A stretch of 64,000 bases of DNA from JAAYFJ01 sp964344295 (GCA_964344295.1 CAYFMR010000002.1:1-64000), one strand, 5' to 3'. Positions 8,480-17,492 are shown, counted from the first letter of the stretch. Notes: a model not told the origin generated them from the letters alone. Numbers and translations are program-made.

Positions 8480-9253
8480 CTACATATGTCTGGTGATTCG
8501 GTTAATGGCTTCCGCCGTTTCTTTAAGCAACCTTATCTTCTCCGGTAATGCATCATTTTTCATACGTGCTGTCGGACCAGAAACACTAATGGCTGCCAAC
8601 GCTTCCCCACGACTATTTAAGATCGGTGCTCCTATGCAATAAAGACCGATTTCCTGCTCTTCATTATCTACGGCGTAGCCTTGTTTTTTGACCTGCTCTA
8701 GTTCTTTTTGAAGCAAATCTAGGTCCGTTAAAGTCTTTTCTGTGAACTTGACCATCGGATGAGTGTTATAAACATGAAGATCCACCCCCGGCGTAAAGGC
8801 CAGCAAAGCCTTACCTACAGCAGAGCAATAAGCATCTAACACCGACCCTAGACGGGGATTGACGGATAGCACATTGCGATCCCCCGACTTCTTATAAACC
8901 ATCATGGTCTTATAAGCCCCTGTCTCATCTTGCTCCAATATAGAAACGTTGATTACTTCTCCGGTCTTCTCATAAAGATTTTCTGTATAAGGCTGCACGA
9001 TGTCAATAATGGAAATTTTCTCCTTTACAGCTGATCCAAGAGAAAAAAGCTGTGTCCCTAACCAGTAGTGCTCCGAATGAGGATTCTTATAGACAAAGTT
9101 CTTTTCCTCCATCGTAGTCAGTGTCCGATGCACTGCACTTTTAGGTAAATCCAGGTCTCTACTGATTTCCGAAATTCCCATCTCCTCTCCTCGATCCCGA
9201 AGATAAAGTAATATTTCTAACGCTCGATCCACGGCGATAATCTTTTCTGCCAT
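8480..9253 (-). CDS. IclR-family transcriptional regulator
   Basis: A 257-residue regulator. Residues 1-70 form the winged helix-turn-helix (ALEILLYLRDRGEEMGISEI, then LPKSAVHRTLTTME) and the rest is the IclR effector-binding domain (YCSAVGKALLAF, IGLYCIGAPILNSRGE, AAISVSGPTARM). IclR regulators typically control carboxylate or sugar-acid catabolism and their own gene. The ATG at 9253 is chosen over a GTG two codons upstream, which would sit on the ribosome site GGGAGGG. A likely operator overlaps its promoter. Confidence 0.9.
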   Translation of the reverse strand: MAEKIIAVDRALEILLYLRDRGEEMGISEISRDLDLPKSAVHRTLTTMEEKNFVYKNPHSEHYWLGTQLFSLGSAVKEKISIIDIVQPYTENLYEKTGEVINVSILEQDETGAYKTMMVYKKSGDRNVLSVNPRLGSVLDAYCSAVGKALLAFTPGVDLHVYNTHPMVKFTEKTLTDLDLLQKELEQVKKQGYAVDNEEQEIGLYCIGAPILNSRGEALAAISVSGPTARMKNDALPEKIRLLKETAEAINRITRHM

Positions 9254-9281
9254 TTGCACCCTCCCTAGAGAATCATTTTCT

Positions 9282-9294
9282 GGAACGCTGTTCT
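9282..9294. promoter_or_regulatory. Candidate IclR-type operator (inverted repeat)
   Basis: GGAACGCTGTTCT is an inverted repeat (GAAC-GCT-GTTC) that begins a few bases after the -10 of the regulator promoter, over the transcription start. Short palindromes at this place are typical of autoregulation by IclR proteins. The assignment is inferred from position only. Confidence 0.4.
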
Positions 9295-9299
9295 ATTTT

Positions 9300-9328
9300 A
9301 TTCTATGCGGTACACTCTCCCTTGTCAA
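9300..9328 (-). promoter_or_regulatory. Sigma-A promoter of the iclR-MFS unit
   Basis: Minus-strand TTGACA (9323-9328), 17-nt spacer and TAGAAT (9300-9305), a strong vegetative promoter 46 nt before the regulator ATG. Confidence 0.75.
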
Positions 9329-9365
9329 CCCCTATTTTAAAATGTTTTTTACACTCCCATAAAAC

Positions 9366-9401
9366 CACAACTCCCCTAAGCCATCCGGCCTAAGGGAGTT
9401 G
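9366..9401 (-). terminator. Intrinsic terminator after the lplA-RluA unit
   Basis: A 16-bp stem (ACAACTCCCTTAGGCC with GGCTTAGGGGAGTTGT, two G-U pairs) around loop GGAT, followed on the minus strand by GGTTTTATG. It lies 8 nt after the pseudouridine synthase stop codon. Confidence 0.8.
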
Positions 9402-9408
9402 TGTGATG

Positions 9409-10275
9409 TCAGCTTATTTTTTTGTTGTGCCATACCGTGAGAAAATCTTCCGGCACCGGAGCTTCGATGTCGACTCGTTCATTGGTATAGGGATGATTGA
9501 AGGAAAGTGATTTAGCGTGAAGCATTTGCCTTGGTGCCTCTTGCGGACCTCCATACAAAGTATCGCCCAACAGTGGGTGCTCACGGCCAGCCAAAGATGC
9601 CCGTATCTGGTGTGTCTTGCCCGTTTGCAGCGTCGCTTCTAAAAGAGTCGCTCCTCTCATAGGCTCCACCACATGAAATGAGGTAATGGCCCTTGTTCCC
9701 GTAGGTGCAACGACATAGCGAAGCCATTTTTCATCATAGGCCAGGCAGTCTTTGGCAACAAAGTCGCACAATATGTCTCCACTGGCTAAGGCCCAATATT
9801 TTTTATCCGTCTGGTCCCAGTAAGAGGCAAAGGCACTGTGTGCTAAATCAAACTTGGCCACCAATACTACGCCGGAGGTGTCTCTATCCAGGCGGTTCAC
9901 AAATCTCACCTTCCGTTGTAGTCCCCTTGTAGCCAACAGGTAGGCAACGCCGGCTGACAGCGTCCGATCACCTGTGGTCTTTCCTCTCGTCATGGTTACA
10001 TAAGGAGGCTTGTTCACAGCTAAAATGTAATCGTCTTCATAAAGTATCTCCAGTCCCAGATCTATCGGAGCTTCGTCCCAGCTTTCCGGCGGCAAAGTGA
10101 TGGCTATGACGTCCCCGCTGTGAAGCTTGGTAGAGCGTGTACGATAACTGCCATTGATCAAGATACGTTTGTGTTTGAAAACATCTCTTCGTTTACGCCC
10201 TGAAATACCCGGTATGCTGTCTAAGAAATTCTCCAGCACAGTATCTTGCACCACATGCCATGTGCACTTATCCAT
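9409..10275 (-). CDS. RluA-family pseudouridine synthase
   Basis: A 288-residue RNA pseudouridine synthase. An N-terminal S4-like RNA-binding segment (KRILINGSYRTRSTKLHSGD) precedes the catalytic domain. The catalytic aspartate lies in VNRLDRDTSG, where Asn replaces the usual His of HRLD. The C-terminal motifs TGKTHQIRAS and HPLLGDTLYGG complete the active site. Target RNA (23S rRNA or tRNA) cannot be told from sequence. The ATG overlaps the 3' end of lplA by 8 nt, so translation is coupled. Confidence 0.88.
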   Translation of the reverse strand: MDKCTWHVVQDTVLENFLDSIPGISGRKRRDVFKHKRILINGSYRTRSTKLHSGDVIAITLPPESWDEAPIDLGLEILYEDDYILAVNKPPYVTMTRGKTTGDRTLSAGVAYLLATRGLQRKVRFVNRLDRDTSGVVLVAKFDLAHSAFASYWDQTDKKYWALASGDILCDFVAKDCLAYDEKWLRYVVAPTGTRAITSFHVVEPMRGATLLEATLQTGKTHQIRASLAGREHPLLGDTLYGGPQEAPRQMLHAKSLSFNHPYTNERVDIEAPVPEDFLTVWHNKKIS

Positions 10276-11260
10276 GAAACCACCAATCCAACAAATCCTC
10301 TGCGCTGATGGCGCCGAAATAAGGCTGTAAACTTCCGACCTTCGCTAACGCTTGAGCAATTTCTTCTTTTTGCCAACGCTTGCCCACCAAGGCATCTTCT
10401 AATCTTTCAATGTCTTCTGTGCCGAAAAAATCACCCATCAGGCACATTTCTTGGACCACGTCCCCTTGTAATTCGATAAAAGCCTCTATGTAAGCTACAG
10501 GAAATTTTCGAGCTAAACGTAAGTTATACTTAGGAGACCTTCCGTAATTCCATTGAAATGAGGTGTATTTTTCCATCGCCAAAGATCGAATGGCCTGCTG
10601 ATCTTGTTCACTGAGCTCTAGTGGTTTGACCTCTTCCGATTGTAAAGCAAATATAGCCTGTCGCAAACTTCCGATAAATTCATGCACATCGTGAACTTGC
10701 GGCAAATAGGGTTTCAAGTTAGTGACCCGACTTTTTACTGATGCGACGCCTTTATGGCTCAGTTTTTCTTTTTTCACTTGTAACGCTTTAGATAGCACAC
10801 TGACATCCGTATCATAAAGTAGCGTGCCATGATTTAAAACCCTTCCCGACTGCCGATACTGAGCAATGCCAGAAAACTTTTGCCCCTCTACCACTAAATC
10901 ATTACGGCCGGAGAGTTCACAGGGTACCCCCCAGCCTTGCAAGGCGTGTAGCACGGGCTGGTTAATCGTTTGAAAATCGATGGTCAATCCTTTTGCCGGT
11001 CCAATGAGGGAAAAGTTCACGTTGCCTAAATCATGATATACCGCCCCTCCTCCAGTGATACGGCGAATCACATGGATACCGTGATGTTGGACATAGGACT
11101 CATTGATTTCATCTGCAGTGTTTTGATTTTTCCCCACCACTACCGTAGGTTCATTTTGCCACAATAAAAAAACAGTTTCTTCTCGTTGCTGTCGAAATAA
11201 ATATTCTTCTAGGGCTAAATTCAGCCAAGGTTTTGTGTTTTTCGTCTCATAATAGTACAT
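10268..11260 (-). CDS. lplA: Lipoate-protein ligase A
   Basis: A 330-residue ligase that activates lipoate with ATP and attaches it to lipoyl domains (for example GcvH or 2-oxoacid dehydrogenase E2). Diagnostic motifs are IRRITGGGAVYHD, the SGRNDLVVEGQKFSG lysine loop and LNHGTLLYDTD. The length includes the C-terminal accessory domain found in ligases that carry out both half-reactions. GGAGGG precedes the ATG. It is divergent from nadK with its own promoter. Confidence 0.92.
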   Translation of the reverse strand: MYYYETKNTKPWLNLALEEYLFRQQREETVFLLWQNEPTVVVGKNQNTADEINESYVQHHGIHVIRRITGGGAVYHDLGNVNFSLIGPAKGLTIDFQTINQPVLHALQGWGVPCELSGRNDLVVEGQKFSGIAQYRQSGRVLNHGTLLYDTDVSVLSKALQVKKEKLSHKGVASVKSRVTNLKPYLPQVHDVHEFIGSLRQAIFALQSEEVKPLELSEQDQQAIRSLAMEKYTSFQWNYGRSPKYNLRLARKFPVAYIEAFIELQGDVVQEMCLMGDFFGTEDIERLEDALVGKRWQKEEIAQALAKVGSLQPYFGAISAEDLLDWWFHG

Positions 11261-11277
11261 AGCACCCTCCTTTGCTT

Positions 11278-11306
11278 ATCTTAGCAAAAGTCACTTCATT
11301 TGAAAA
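11278..11306 (-). promoter_or_regulatory. Promoter of the lplA-RluA unit
   Basis: Minus-strand TTTTCA (11301-11306), 17-nt spacer, TAAGAT (11278-11283), 17 nt before the lplA ATG. The -35 matches only partly. Confidence 0.5.
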
Positions 11307-11316
11307 CTCCTTTAGG

Positions 11317-11345
11317 TTTACCTACAACCTCTGTCATGGTATGAT
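11317..11345 (+). promoter_or_regulatory. Promoter of nadK
   Basis: TTTACC (11317-11322), 17-nt spacer, TATGAT (11340-11345), 25 nt before the nadK ATG at 11371. Confidence 0.6.
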
Positions 11346-11370
11346 GGAATCAATAGAAAAGGAGCTAACT

Positions 11371-12177
11371 ATGACTAAACAACGGATGATCAATATCATA
11401 TCCAATCGCAATTACGAATCTCGGCGCGTCAGTGCGGAACTCAAAAATAAATTAGAAGACAAGGGATTTGAGGTACCCTCTGAATTTTCACACCAAGCTG
11501 AGCTCACGGTATGTATCGGTGGTGATGGAGCTTTCTTGCGCGCCGTGCGTCGCAATAACTTTCCACAAGTGCCCTTTATCGGCGTAAACACCGGTCATCT
11601 GGGCTTTTACCAGGAAATCTCGCCCGATCACCTTGACCAATTCATCGACGATTACATCCACGGCCGGTTTGAAGTCCTGGAAATGAGTTTGGTCGAGTCC
11701 AAGGTCATCACCCGCCGCAAAACGTTCACCCTCACCGGTGTCAACGAAATCGTTGTCCGCGGTCAACGATCGAAAGTGATCCACCTGGACATCGAAGTCG
11801 ACGGCAACCATTTGGAAAAATTTGCCGGAGATGGCATCATCATCTCCACCCCCCATGGGTCTACCGGTTATAACTTCTCTGCTGGAGGCTCCATCATCCA
11901 TCCACGTCTTTCTGCCTTACAGATTAACCCCATCTCCCCCATCAACTCTCGTGCCTTTCGCTCCCTCTTAAACACCATGGTGGTGCCTGGATACTGGAAC
12001 ATCGATATCATTCCGGAACCTCGATACGCCAACCAAACGACGATCGTCATTGATGGCTCAGAAATGTATTATCGCGAAATTTTAAAAATCAGTTCTCGCA
12101 TTTCGAAACGAAAAATTTACCGTATCAGCTTTAGTCAGCAAATCTATTGGGAAAATCTAAAAAACAAATTCCTCTAA
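11371..12177 (+). CDS. nadK: NAD kinase
   Basis: A 268-residue enzyme that phosphorylates NAD to NADP. It shows the GGDG motif at about residues 50-53 (CIGGDGAFLRAVRR), NTGHLGFYQEI, the nucleotide loop GDGIIISTPHGSTGYNFSAGG and the following proline-rich substrate segment. The canonical STPTGSTAY is slightly varied here as STPHGSTGY. The ATG at 11371 follows AAAAGGAG. Longer upstream readings lack a ribosome site and would run back over the promoter. Confidence 0.9.
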   Translation: MTKQRMINIISNRNYESRRVSAELKNKLEDKGFEVPSEFSHQAELTVCIGGDGAFLRAVRRNNFPQVPFIGVNTGHLGFYQEISPDHLDQFIDDYIHGRFEVLEMSLVESKVITRRKTFTLTGVNEIVVRGQRSKVIHLDIEVDGNHLEKFAGDGIIISTPHGSTGYNFSAGGSIIHPRLSALQINPISPINSRAFRSLLNTMVVPGYWNIDIIPEPRYANQTTIVIDGSEMYYREILKISSRISKRKIYRISFSQQIYWENLKNKFL

Positions 12178-12200
12178 ATCGTCAAAAAGAAACGCCTCTT

Positions 12201-12225
12201 GTTTATGCCTTCTCATGTCGGGTAA
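12201..12225 (+). promoter_or_regulatory. Sigma-B-like promoter before the GlsB/YeaQ gene
   Basis: GTTTAT (12201-12206), 13-nt spacer, GGGTAA (12220-12225) closely matches the sigma-B pattern GTTTAA-N12-15-GGGTAT, 42 nt before the start. A weaker sigma-A alternative (TTGTTT at 12199, 18-nt spacer, TAAATA) overlaps the same bases. Confidence 0.45.
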
Positions 12226-12267
12226 ATACTTTTTACATGAAAACTATGATGAATAAGGAGATGAATT

Positions 12268-12525
12268 ATGGGTTTATTAAGCTGGTTAATCTTAGGAGCC
12301 ATTGCTGGTGGATTGGCAAATAGAATCACAGGTGGTAATCGTCAAATGGGCTGCCTGACCAATATTATCGTCGGAGTCGTCGGTGCGACCATCGGCGGTT
12401 TCATTGGTACACGCATTTTAAGCTACGGCACTGTGGACGAATTTAGTTTGGGCAGTATTGCCATCGCCACTTTCGGCGCCGTCATTTTCTTATCCATCCT
12501 CAATGCTGTGCAAAAGAAAAAATAA
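12268..12525 (+). CDS. GlsB/YeaQ/YmgE-family stress membrane protein
   Basis: An 85-residue glycine-rich membrane protein of the transglycosylase-associated family, with three hydrophobic segments (residues about 2-20, 28-48 and 60-80). Typical features are LILGAIAGGLANRI near the N-terminus and VGVVGATIGGFIGT in the middle. Family members are often part of general or envelope stress responses, with no known enzyme activity. ATG preceded by AAGGAG. It is monocistronic and ends at a strong hairpin. Confidence 0.85.
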   Translation: MGLLSWLILGAIAGGLANRITGGNRQMGCLTNIIVGVVGATIGGFIGTRILSYGTVDEFSLGSIAIATFGAVIFLSILNAVQKKK

Positions 12526-12540
12526 CACCATCATTAAATT

Positions 12541-12566
12541 AACCCCCTTCTTTTCAGAAGGGGGTT
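12541..12566. terminator. Bidirectional terminator between the GlsB/YeaQ gene and pepF
   Basis: A perfect 11-bp stem (AACCCCCTTCT with AGAAGGGGGTT) with loop TTTC lies between the convergent genes. The flanks are T-rich on the plus strand (CTCTT) and TTAATTT on the minus strand. Confidence 0.8.
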
Positions 12567-12569
12567 CTC

Positions 12570-14372
12570 TTATGCCATCAAGTTTTCCATCTCTACTACG
12601 AGTGCTTCAAATTTTTCTAACGCTTTTCCCACCACCGCAGGATTTTCCATGTCAACGCCTGCTTTTTTAAGCACTTCGATGGGATAGTCTGAACGGCCGG
12701 CCTTTAAAAAGCCCAAGTAGCGTTCCACAGCAGCTTCACCTTCTTCCAGAATCGCCTGGCTAAATGTCACAGCCGCAGAGAATCCTGTGGCGTATTGGAA
12801 TACGTAATAGTTGTAGTAAAAATGAGGGATACGCATCCATTCATACGCAATTTCCTGATCCGATACGATGGCATCACCGTAATACGCTTGGTTCAGGTCA
12901 CCATACGTTTGATTTAACCACTCCGCCGTAAACGGCTTGTTGTGTTGCATTTGCAAATTGATTTGATGTTCGAACTCAGCAAACATGGTTTGGCGATACA
13001 CTGTCGTTCTAAAGGAATCCAAGTAGTGATTGACCAGTTGCTTTTTGCGCACCGGCTCCTTGGCTGCTTTCATCAAATAGTCTAAAAGCAAGAGCTCATT
13101 ACAAGTGGAAGCAATTTCCGCCAAGAAGATGGAATAACTGCCCAGTTGATAAGGTTGACTTGCATGGGTCAGATAGCTGTGCATGGAGTGGCCCAGTTCG
13201 TGAATCAACGTGAACACGTTGTCCAAGGTACCTTGGTAATTTAAGAGGATAAACGGCTTTGAGTCATAGCATCCGGAAGAATACGCTCCGCTACGCTTTC
13301 CCTTATTTTCATATACGTCCACCCAGCCTTCTTCCCGTAAGCCTTTGGTAGCAATGGCCACATACTCTTTTCCCAGGGGCTTAATGGCTTCCAAGACCAT
13401 ATTCACAGCCTCGTCGTAGGGAATGTATTCTTGGTCTGCATCTTTGACAATGGGCATGTAGATATCGTACATGTGCTGCTTGTCAAAGCCCAACACTTTT
13501 TTTCTCAGCGCAATGTAGCGATGCATGGCATCCATGTGTTCATGCACCCCATCAATCAAAGCATCATAAACGCTTTCCGGTACGTTGTTTTCAAAGAGAG
13601 CCGCTGCACGAGCACTAGGAAAGCCACGAAGCTCCGCATTGACTTGCAGCGCTTTCACTTGACCAAACAATGTGCTGGTCAGGGTGTTTTCAAAGCTCTT
13701 GTAAGTATGATACAGGTTTTTAAACGCGTTTTCTCGCAAAACGCGATCATTTTTTTCTAGTAAAGGCACGAAAGAGCCTTGCGTCAATTCATAAGTCTTC
13801 CCTTTGCTGTCCACTGGTGTCGGAAAGGTGAGGTCGGCATTATTAAACATACGATAGGTTTTGGCCGGATTGTCCACCACTTCGCCAAAGGCGGCCATGA
13901 CTGCCTCTTCCTCGGCAGACAGGATGTGATCCGTTCTGCGCATTAAATCGTCTAGGTTTTGATGATAAGCCTGTAGCTCTGGCTCGGATTTCATCATGGT
14001 ATCCAACGCTTCCTGGGACAATGCTGTAATTTCCGGTTTGGCAAAAGCCGTCATCTGCTCGAATTGCACATAGAGGTTCATCCCCTTGGCATGCAAAGCT
14101 TGCGCTTGGGCCACTGTCGTATCCTGGTCCATATTCATATGAGAAAAAGTGATCAGGCGCTCCAACTTTCTTTCCACTGCCATTAATTCTTCTAAAAAAG
14201 CAAAAAGTGTTTTCCCGTCTTTTGTCAACTTTCCTTGGTACGCTCCCAGCGCAGGAATGGCTTTCTGCACTTCTTCGTAGACTTGATTCCACGCCTCTTC
14301 CGTTGCAAACATACTTTGAATATCCCATTGGTATTGGGGGTCTAACTGGATTCTCTCTTTTATATTTTCCAT
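12570..14372 (-). CDS. pepF: Oligoendopeptidase F (M3B metallopeptidase)
   Basis: A 600-residue cytosolic zinc oligopeptidase that cleaves short peptides. The zinc site LIHELGHSMHSYL (HExxH at about residue 386) is followed by LAEIASTCNELLLLDYL, which supplies the third ligand Glu. Length and N-terminal helical domain match PepF. It is the last gene of FHA-ftsW/rodA-PBP-pepF, 21 nt after the PBP stop codon, with GGAGAG before its ATG. Confidence 0.93.
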   Translation of the reverse strand: MENIKERIQLDPQYQWDIQSMFATEEAWNQVYEEVQKAIPALGAYQGKLTKDGKTLFAFLEELMAVERKLERLITFSHMNMDQDTTVAQAQALHAKGMNLYVQFEQMTAFAKPEITALSQEALDTMMKSEPELQAYHQNLDDLMRRTDHILSAEEEAVMAAFGEVVDNPAKTYRMFNNADLTFPTPVDSKGKTYELTQGSFVPLLEKNDRVLRENAFKNLYHTYKSFENTLTSTLFGQVKALQVNAELRGFPSARAAALFENNVPESVYDALIDGVHEHMDAMHRYIALRKKVLGFDKQHMYDIYMPIVKDADQEYIPYDEAVNMVLEAIKPLGKEYVAIATKGLREEGWVDVYENKGKRSGAYSSGCYDSKPFILLNYQGTLDNVFTLIHELGHSMHSYLTHASQPYQLGSYSIFLAEIASTCNELLLLDYLMKAAKEPVRKKQLVNHYLDSFRTTVYRQTMFAEFEHQINLQMQHNKPFTAEWLNQTYGDLNQAYYGDAIVSDQEIAYEWMRIPHFYYNYYVFQYATGFSAAVTFSQAILEEGEAAVERYLGFLKAGRSDYPIEVLKKAGVDMENPAVVGKALEKFEALVVEMENLMA

Positions 14373-14393
14373 ATCGTCTCTCCTTTCGATATG

Positions 14394-15794
14394 TTATTGA
14401 ATTTGTAGAGCTCGTTGTAATAATTGACCTGCAATAGGAGCGGCCGTTTGACCGCCGGAGGTTCCGTCTTCTTCCAAAATCACGGCCACGGCCACTTGTG
14501 GCTGGTCATAAGGGGCATAGCCTGCAAACCAAGCATGAGAACGACCACTGGGGTTTTCCGCCGTTCCCGTTTTGCCGGCCACGCCTACGCCAGTTTCGGC
14601 ACCAGCACCAGTTCCCCGGGTGACCACGCCCCGCATGGCCTCTTGCAAAAAGGCCATATCCTCCGAACTGCCCAAGGTTCCCAATACGCGAGGTGTTGTC
14701 ACTTCTCGCTCCCCTCCTGGACGATCTACCGCTCGCACCAAGTACGGCTGTAAGATCGTACCGTTGTTGGCGATGGCCGCTACGGTCATCGCCATTTGTA
14801 GGGGAGTGGCCAAAACCTGTCCCTGTCCAATTGACGAAGAGGCGATAGCGGTCTTATCACTCATCGCTTGGGGGTCCATCCGCCCTTGGCTTACCGGCAA
14901 ATCAAACGGCAAATCGCGATTAAAGTATACCCGCTCTGCCACTTTGACTAAGTCGCCTTTCGTTAATTTCTCGCTCATATGGACAAAATAGGTGTTGCAA
15001 CTGACTTCCATGGCTCGCTTCAGGTCCACCTCACCATGTGCATGTTTCCCGTAGTCTTGGAACTCATACCCGCCCACCACTTCGGTGCCGGTGCATTGAT
15101 AGGTTTTCTCGGGATCATGGGTCTTTTCCAGGTAGGCGATAGCAGATAAGAGCTTAAACGTGGAACCAGGGGCATATAGTCCTTGGGTAGCACGGTTTAA
15201 TAAGGGAGCGTCACTACTTTGGCTGATGACATCCCACTGTGCGTCCAAGTCGTTCACGTTAAAGTCCGGTAAGCTCACCATAGCCAGCACTTCGCCCGTA
15301 TCCACACGCAGGACTACCGCCGCCCCCTTATGACCTGCTAAGCTCTGTCTGGCCAGGTCCTGCAAAGAAGTGTCAATGGTCAGCATAACATCAGATCCAC
15401 TGTTGGACTTCTTTAACAAGGTTTGCAATGCTTTGATCGTCTTATGGCCATCTTCATTGGCCAAAATATCATTTCTCCCCAGCTCCAAGCCGGATTTCCC
15501 AAATCGTACATTGGCGTAGCCAATGACATGGGAATACAGGTAATCATACGTATAAATCCTTTGGTAATTACCGCGTTCCCCCACCGTAGTGGCTAACACT
15601 TGACCTTGACGATCCGTGATATTTCCCCTTTTAACAGCCATATTTTCCATTGAATTCCGGCGATTGAGCGCACTTTTTTCGATTTTAGGCGCCTCGGCCA
15701 GTTGAAAATACGTTAAGTAAACCACGAGGCTTACCAACATCACCGTCATTACGGCTAGGATCATAAGCAGTCGTTTTTTTTCAGGATGCTCCAT
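14394..15794 (-). CDS. Penicillin-binding protein, class B-like transpeptidase
   Basis: A 466-residue peptidoglycan transpeptidase. One N-terminal membrane anchor (residues 9-30) is followed by a short pedestal and the transpeptidase domain with STFK (211-214, acylated Ser), SCN (265-267) and KTG (408-410). It is smaller than PBP2/FtsI with full dimerisation domains and resembles the PbpA/SpoVD-like proteins encoded next to FtsW/RodA. The ATG at 15794 is chosen because CGAGGAGG is 6 nt upstream; this gives a 14-nt overlap with the ftsW/rodA gene. The two form a polymerase-transpeptidase pair. Confidence 0.88.
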   Translation of the reverse strand: MEHPEKKRLLMILAVMTVMLVSLVVYLTYFQLAEAPKIEKSALNRRNSMENMAVKRGNITDRQGQVLATTVGERGNYQRIYTYDYLYSHVIGYANVRFGKSGLELGRNDILANEDGHKTIKALQTLLKKSNSGSDVMLTIDTSLQDLARQSLAGHKGAAVVLRVDTGEVLAMVSLPDFNVNDLDAQWDVISQSSDAPLLNRATQGLYAPGSTFKLLSAIAYLEKTHDPEKTYQCTGTEVVGGYEFQDYGKHAHGEVDLKRAMEVSCNTYFVHMSEKLTKGDLVKVAERVYFNRDLPFDLPVSQGRMDPQAMSDKTAIASSSIGQGQVLATPLQMAMTVAAIANNGTILQPYLVRAVDRPGGEREVTTPRVLGTLGSSEDMAFLQEAMRGVVTRGTGAGAETGVGVAGKTGTAENPSGRSHAWFAGYAPYDQPQVAVAVILEEDGTSGGQTAAPIAGQLLQRALQIQ

Positions 15795-17016
15795 ACTCAT
15801 CCTCCTCGTATTCCTCATATTCCGAGGCCACTAACAAAAAGGCCAATGCCATAAAACTGGATATCATGGACGAACCACCATAGCTGACAAAAGGCATGGT
15901 AATCCCCGTCATGGGAATGAACTTGATGACGCCGCCAATGGCTACAAAGGCCTGCATACCAAAAAGTAGCGTCACTCCCAAAGCCAACACGCGTAAAAAA
16001 GGTTTTTCTTGTTCCAGTGTGATCTTAATCCCACGGTAAAACAAAATCAAATACAGCAAAATCACTGCAATTCCCATAAACAGGCCCATCTCTTCGCAAA
16101 TTGCAGAAAAGATAAAGTCAAATTCCACTTTGGGGATCAGTGTGGGCACCCCTTGGGCAATGCCAGACCCAAAGAAGCCTCCTGCGGCCAAAGCAAACAA
16201 GCTTTGTATGATCTGGTAGCCTTCCTTATCCGCTACTTTCCACGGATCACGCCAGATGGAGAACCGCACCTTCACATGATAAAACATCAGATAAGCTAAC
16301 ACAGCTCCCACGACAAGCAATATGACATTGAGTTTCCACAGTTTGCGATTCTTCTCGTAAACAAACTGGGTTCCCGTAAACACTCCTGCAAAGATCATGG
16401 CCGTACCCAAGTCTCGTTGGAGGAGAAATAAAAGCAAAAACACATAGTTGATGCCCATAAAATACAAAGACCGTGCCGGTTTTGGCGTCAAGGCCTCATC
16501 ATTGGTATAAAAAACGGCAATCATCCAGAGCAGTAGCAACTTGGTGATTTCCGACAACTGCAGCGTAATCGAGCCGATATGAATCCAGTTCGTGGCCCCA
16601 TAGTCATCGCGTCCGAACACTAAGGTTAAACCAAAAAAAATAAAACTCAGAATCACCGGAGTCCAAAACCACTGACGCAAAAACTTACCACTTTTGACCA
16701 CAAAGTAGGTCAAGTAAAATAAAAACAGGCCAAACAGCACCCACTGCAGCTGTTTTAATCCCGCCGCAGGGTTGATGCGATACACCATGATAATACCAAT
16801 GGACATCAGCATCGTCACGATTAAAAAAATGTACTGATCCCCGTCGGAAATGCGAGGCACCAAAAAATTGGACGCATAAACCAATATGACCAGTCCGGCA
16901 GTTAAGTACACTTCCTGTGCCGTCAAATGGTCGACGTTGTACAATAATAACAGTCCAATGGTAAGGATTTGAAATAGCAGCAATAAGTTACGAGGACGAC
17001 GTTTTGTAATCTTCAC
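15781..17016 (-). CDS. FtsW/RodA/SpoVE-family peptidoglycan glycosyltransferase
   Basis: A 411-residue SEDS polytopic membrane protein with about ten spans. SEDS signatures include GATNWIHIGSITLQLSE, the KVEFDFIFSAICEEMG periplasmic loop and the terminal PFVSYGGSSM. It polymerises lipid II and works with the PBP encoded downstream. Whether the role is division, elongation or sporulation is not decided by sequence. The start is a GTG that overlaps the FHA stop (GTGA), with GGAGGGG upstream. Confidence 0.9.
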   Translation of the reverse strand: MKITKRRPRNLLLLFQILTIGLLLLYNVDHLTAQEVYLTAGLVILVYASNFLVPRISDGDQYIFLIVTMLMSIGIIMVYRINPAAGLKQLQWVLFGLFLFYLTYFVVKSGKFLRQWFWTPVILSFIFFGLTLVFGRDDYGATNWIHIGSITLQLSEITKLLLLWMIAVFYTNDEALTPKPARSLYFMGINYVFLLLFLLQRDLGTAMIFAGVFTGTQFVYEKNRKLWKLNVILLVVGAVLAYLMFYHVKVRFSIWRDPWKVADKEGYQIIQSLFALAAGGFFGSGIAQGVPTLIPKVEFDFIFSAICEEMGLFMGIAVILLYLILFYRGIKITLEQEKPFLRVLALGVTLLFGMQAFVAIGGVIKFIPMTGITMPFVSYGGSSMISSFMALAFLLVASEYEEYEEDEYGAS

Positions 17017-17471
17017 GCTTCATCCCCTCCCTTTTCCACGAAGATAAATTCTAGTTTTCCCAAACCGATATAATCCCCGTCTTGCAAAGGAGTTACCATA
17101 GCAATGCGCTCTCCGTTTAAGTACGTGCCGTTCGCCGATCCCAAGTCTTCCAGAAAATAAGCACCGTCTGTCTCTCCAATGCGACAATGTCTTTTAGACA
17201 CAAATTGGTCTTTAATCACCACGTCATTATTCTTCTGACGACCCAGCGTTAAGCCGTCACCGACTGTATAGTACTCATTCATCTTATAGCCTAAAGAGTC
17301 CAAACGGTTGACCACCTTTAAATAAGCTCCTTCCGTTTCCGCCACCCGGCCGATGGAGCGAATATCCAGATAGATCATGCGCACAATGTTTAAAATAAAA
17401 AGATAGACAATCACGATTAGTACATAGCGAACAATTAACGACAAAAGATTAAATAAAGCCTGTAGATCCAT
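17013..17471 (-). CDS. Membrane-anchored FHA-domain protein
   Basis: A 152-residue protein with one N-terminal membrane span (about residues 10-32) and a C-terminal cytoplasmic forkhead-associated domain (TLGRQKNNDVVIKD, VSKRHCRI, LGSANGTYLNG). FHA domains bind phosphothreonine, so it probably links Ser/Thr kinase signalling to the SEDS-PBP pair encoded directly downstream. It is the first gene of that operon, has GGAGGG before the ATG and is divergent from recX. Confidence 0.9.
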   Translation of the reverse strand: MDLQALFNLLSLIVRYVLIVIVYLFILNIVRMIYLDIRSIGRVAETEGAYLKVVNRLDSLGYKMNEYYTVGDGLTLGRQKNNDVVIKDQFVSKRHCRIGETDGAYFLEDLGSANGTYLNGERIAMVTPLQDGDYIGLGKLEFIFVEKGGDEA

Positions 17472-17492
17472 CGTTCTCCCTCCATGAACATC

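Noticed and set aside
11488..11901. 137-residue antisense ORF over nadK
   Set aside because: Shadow of a clear NAD kinase frame; no start signals.
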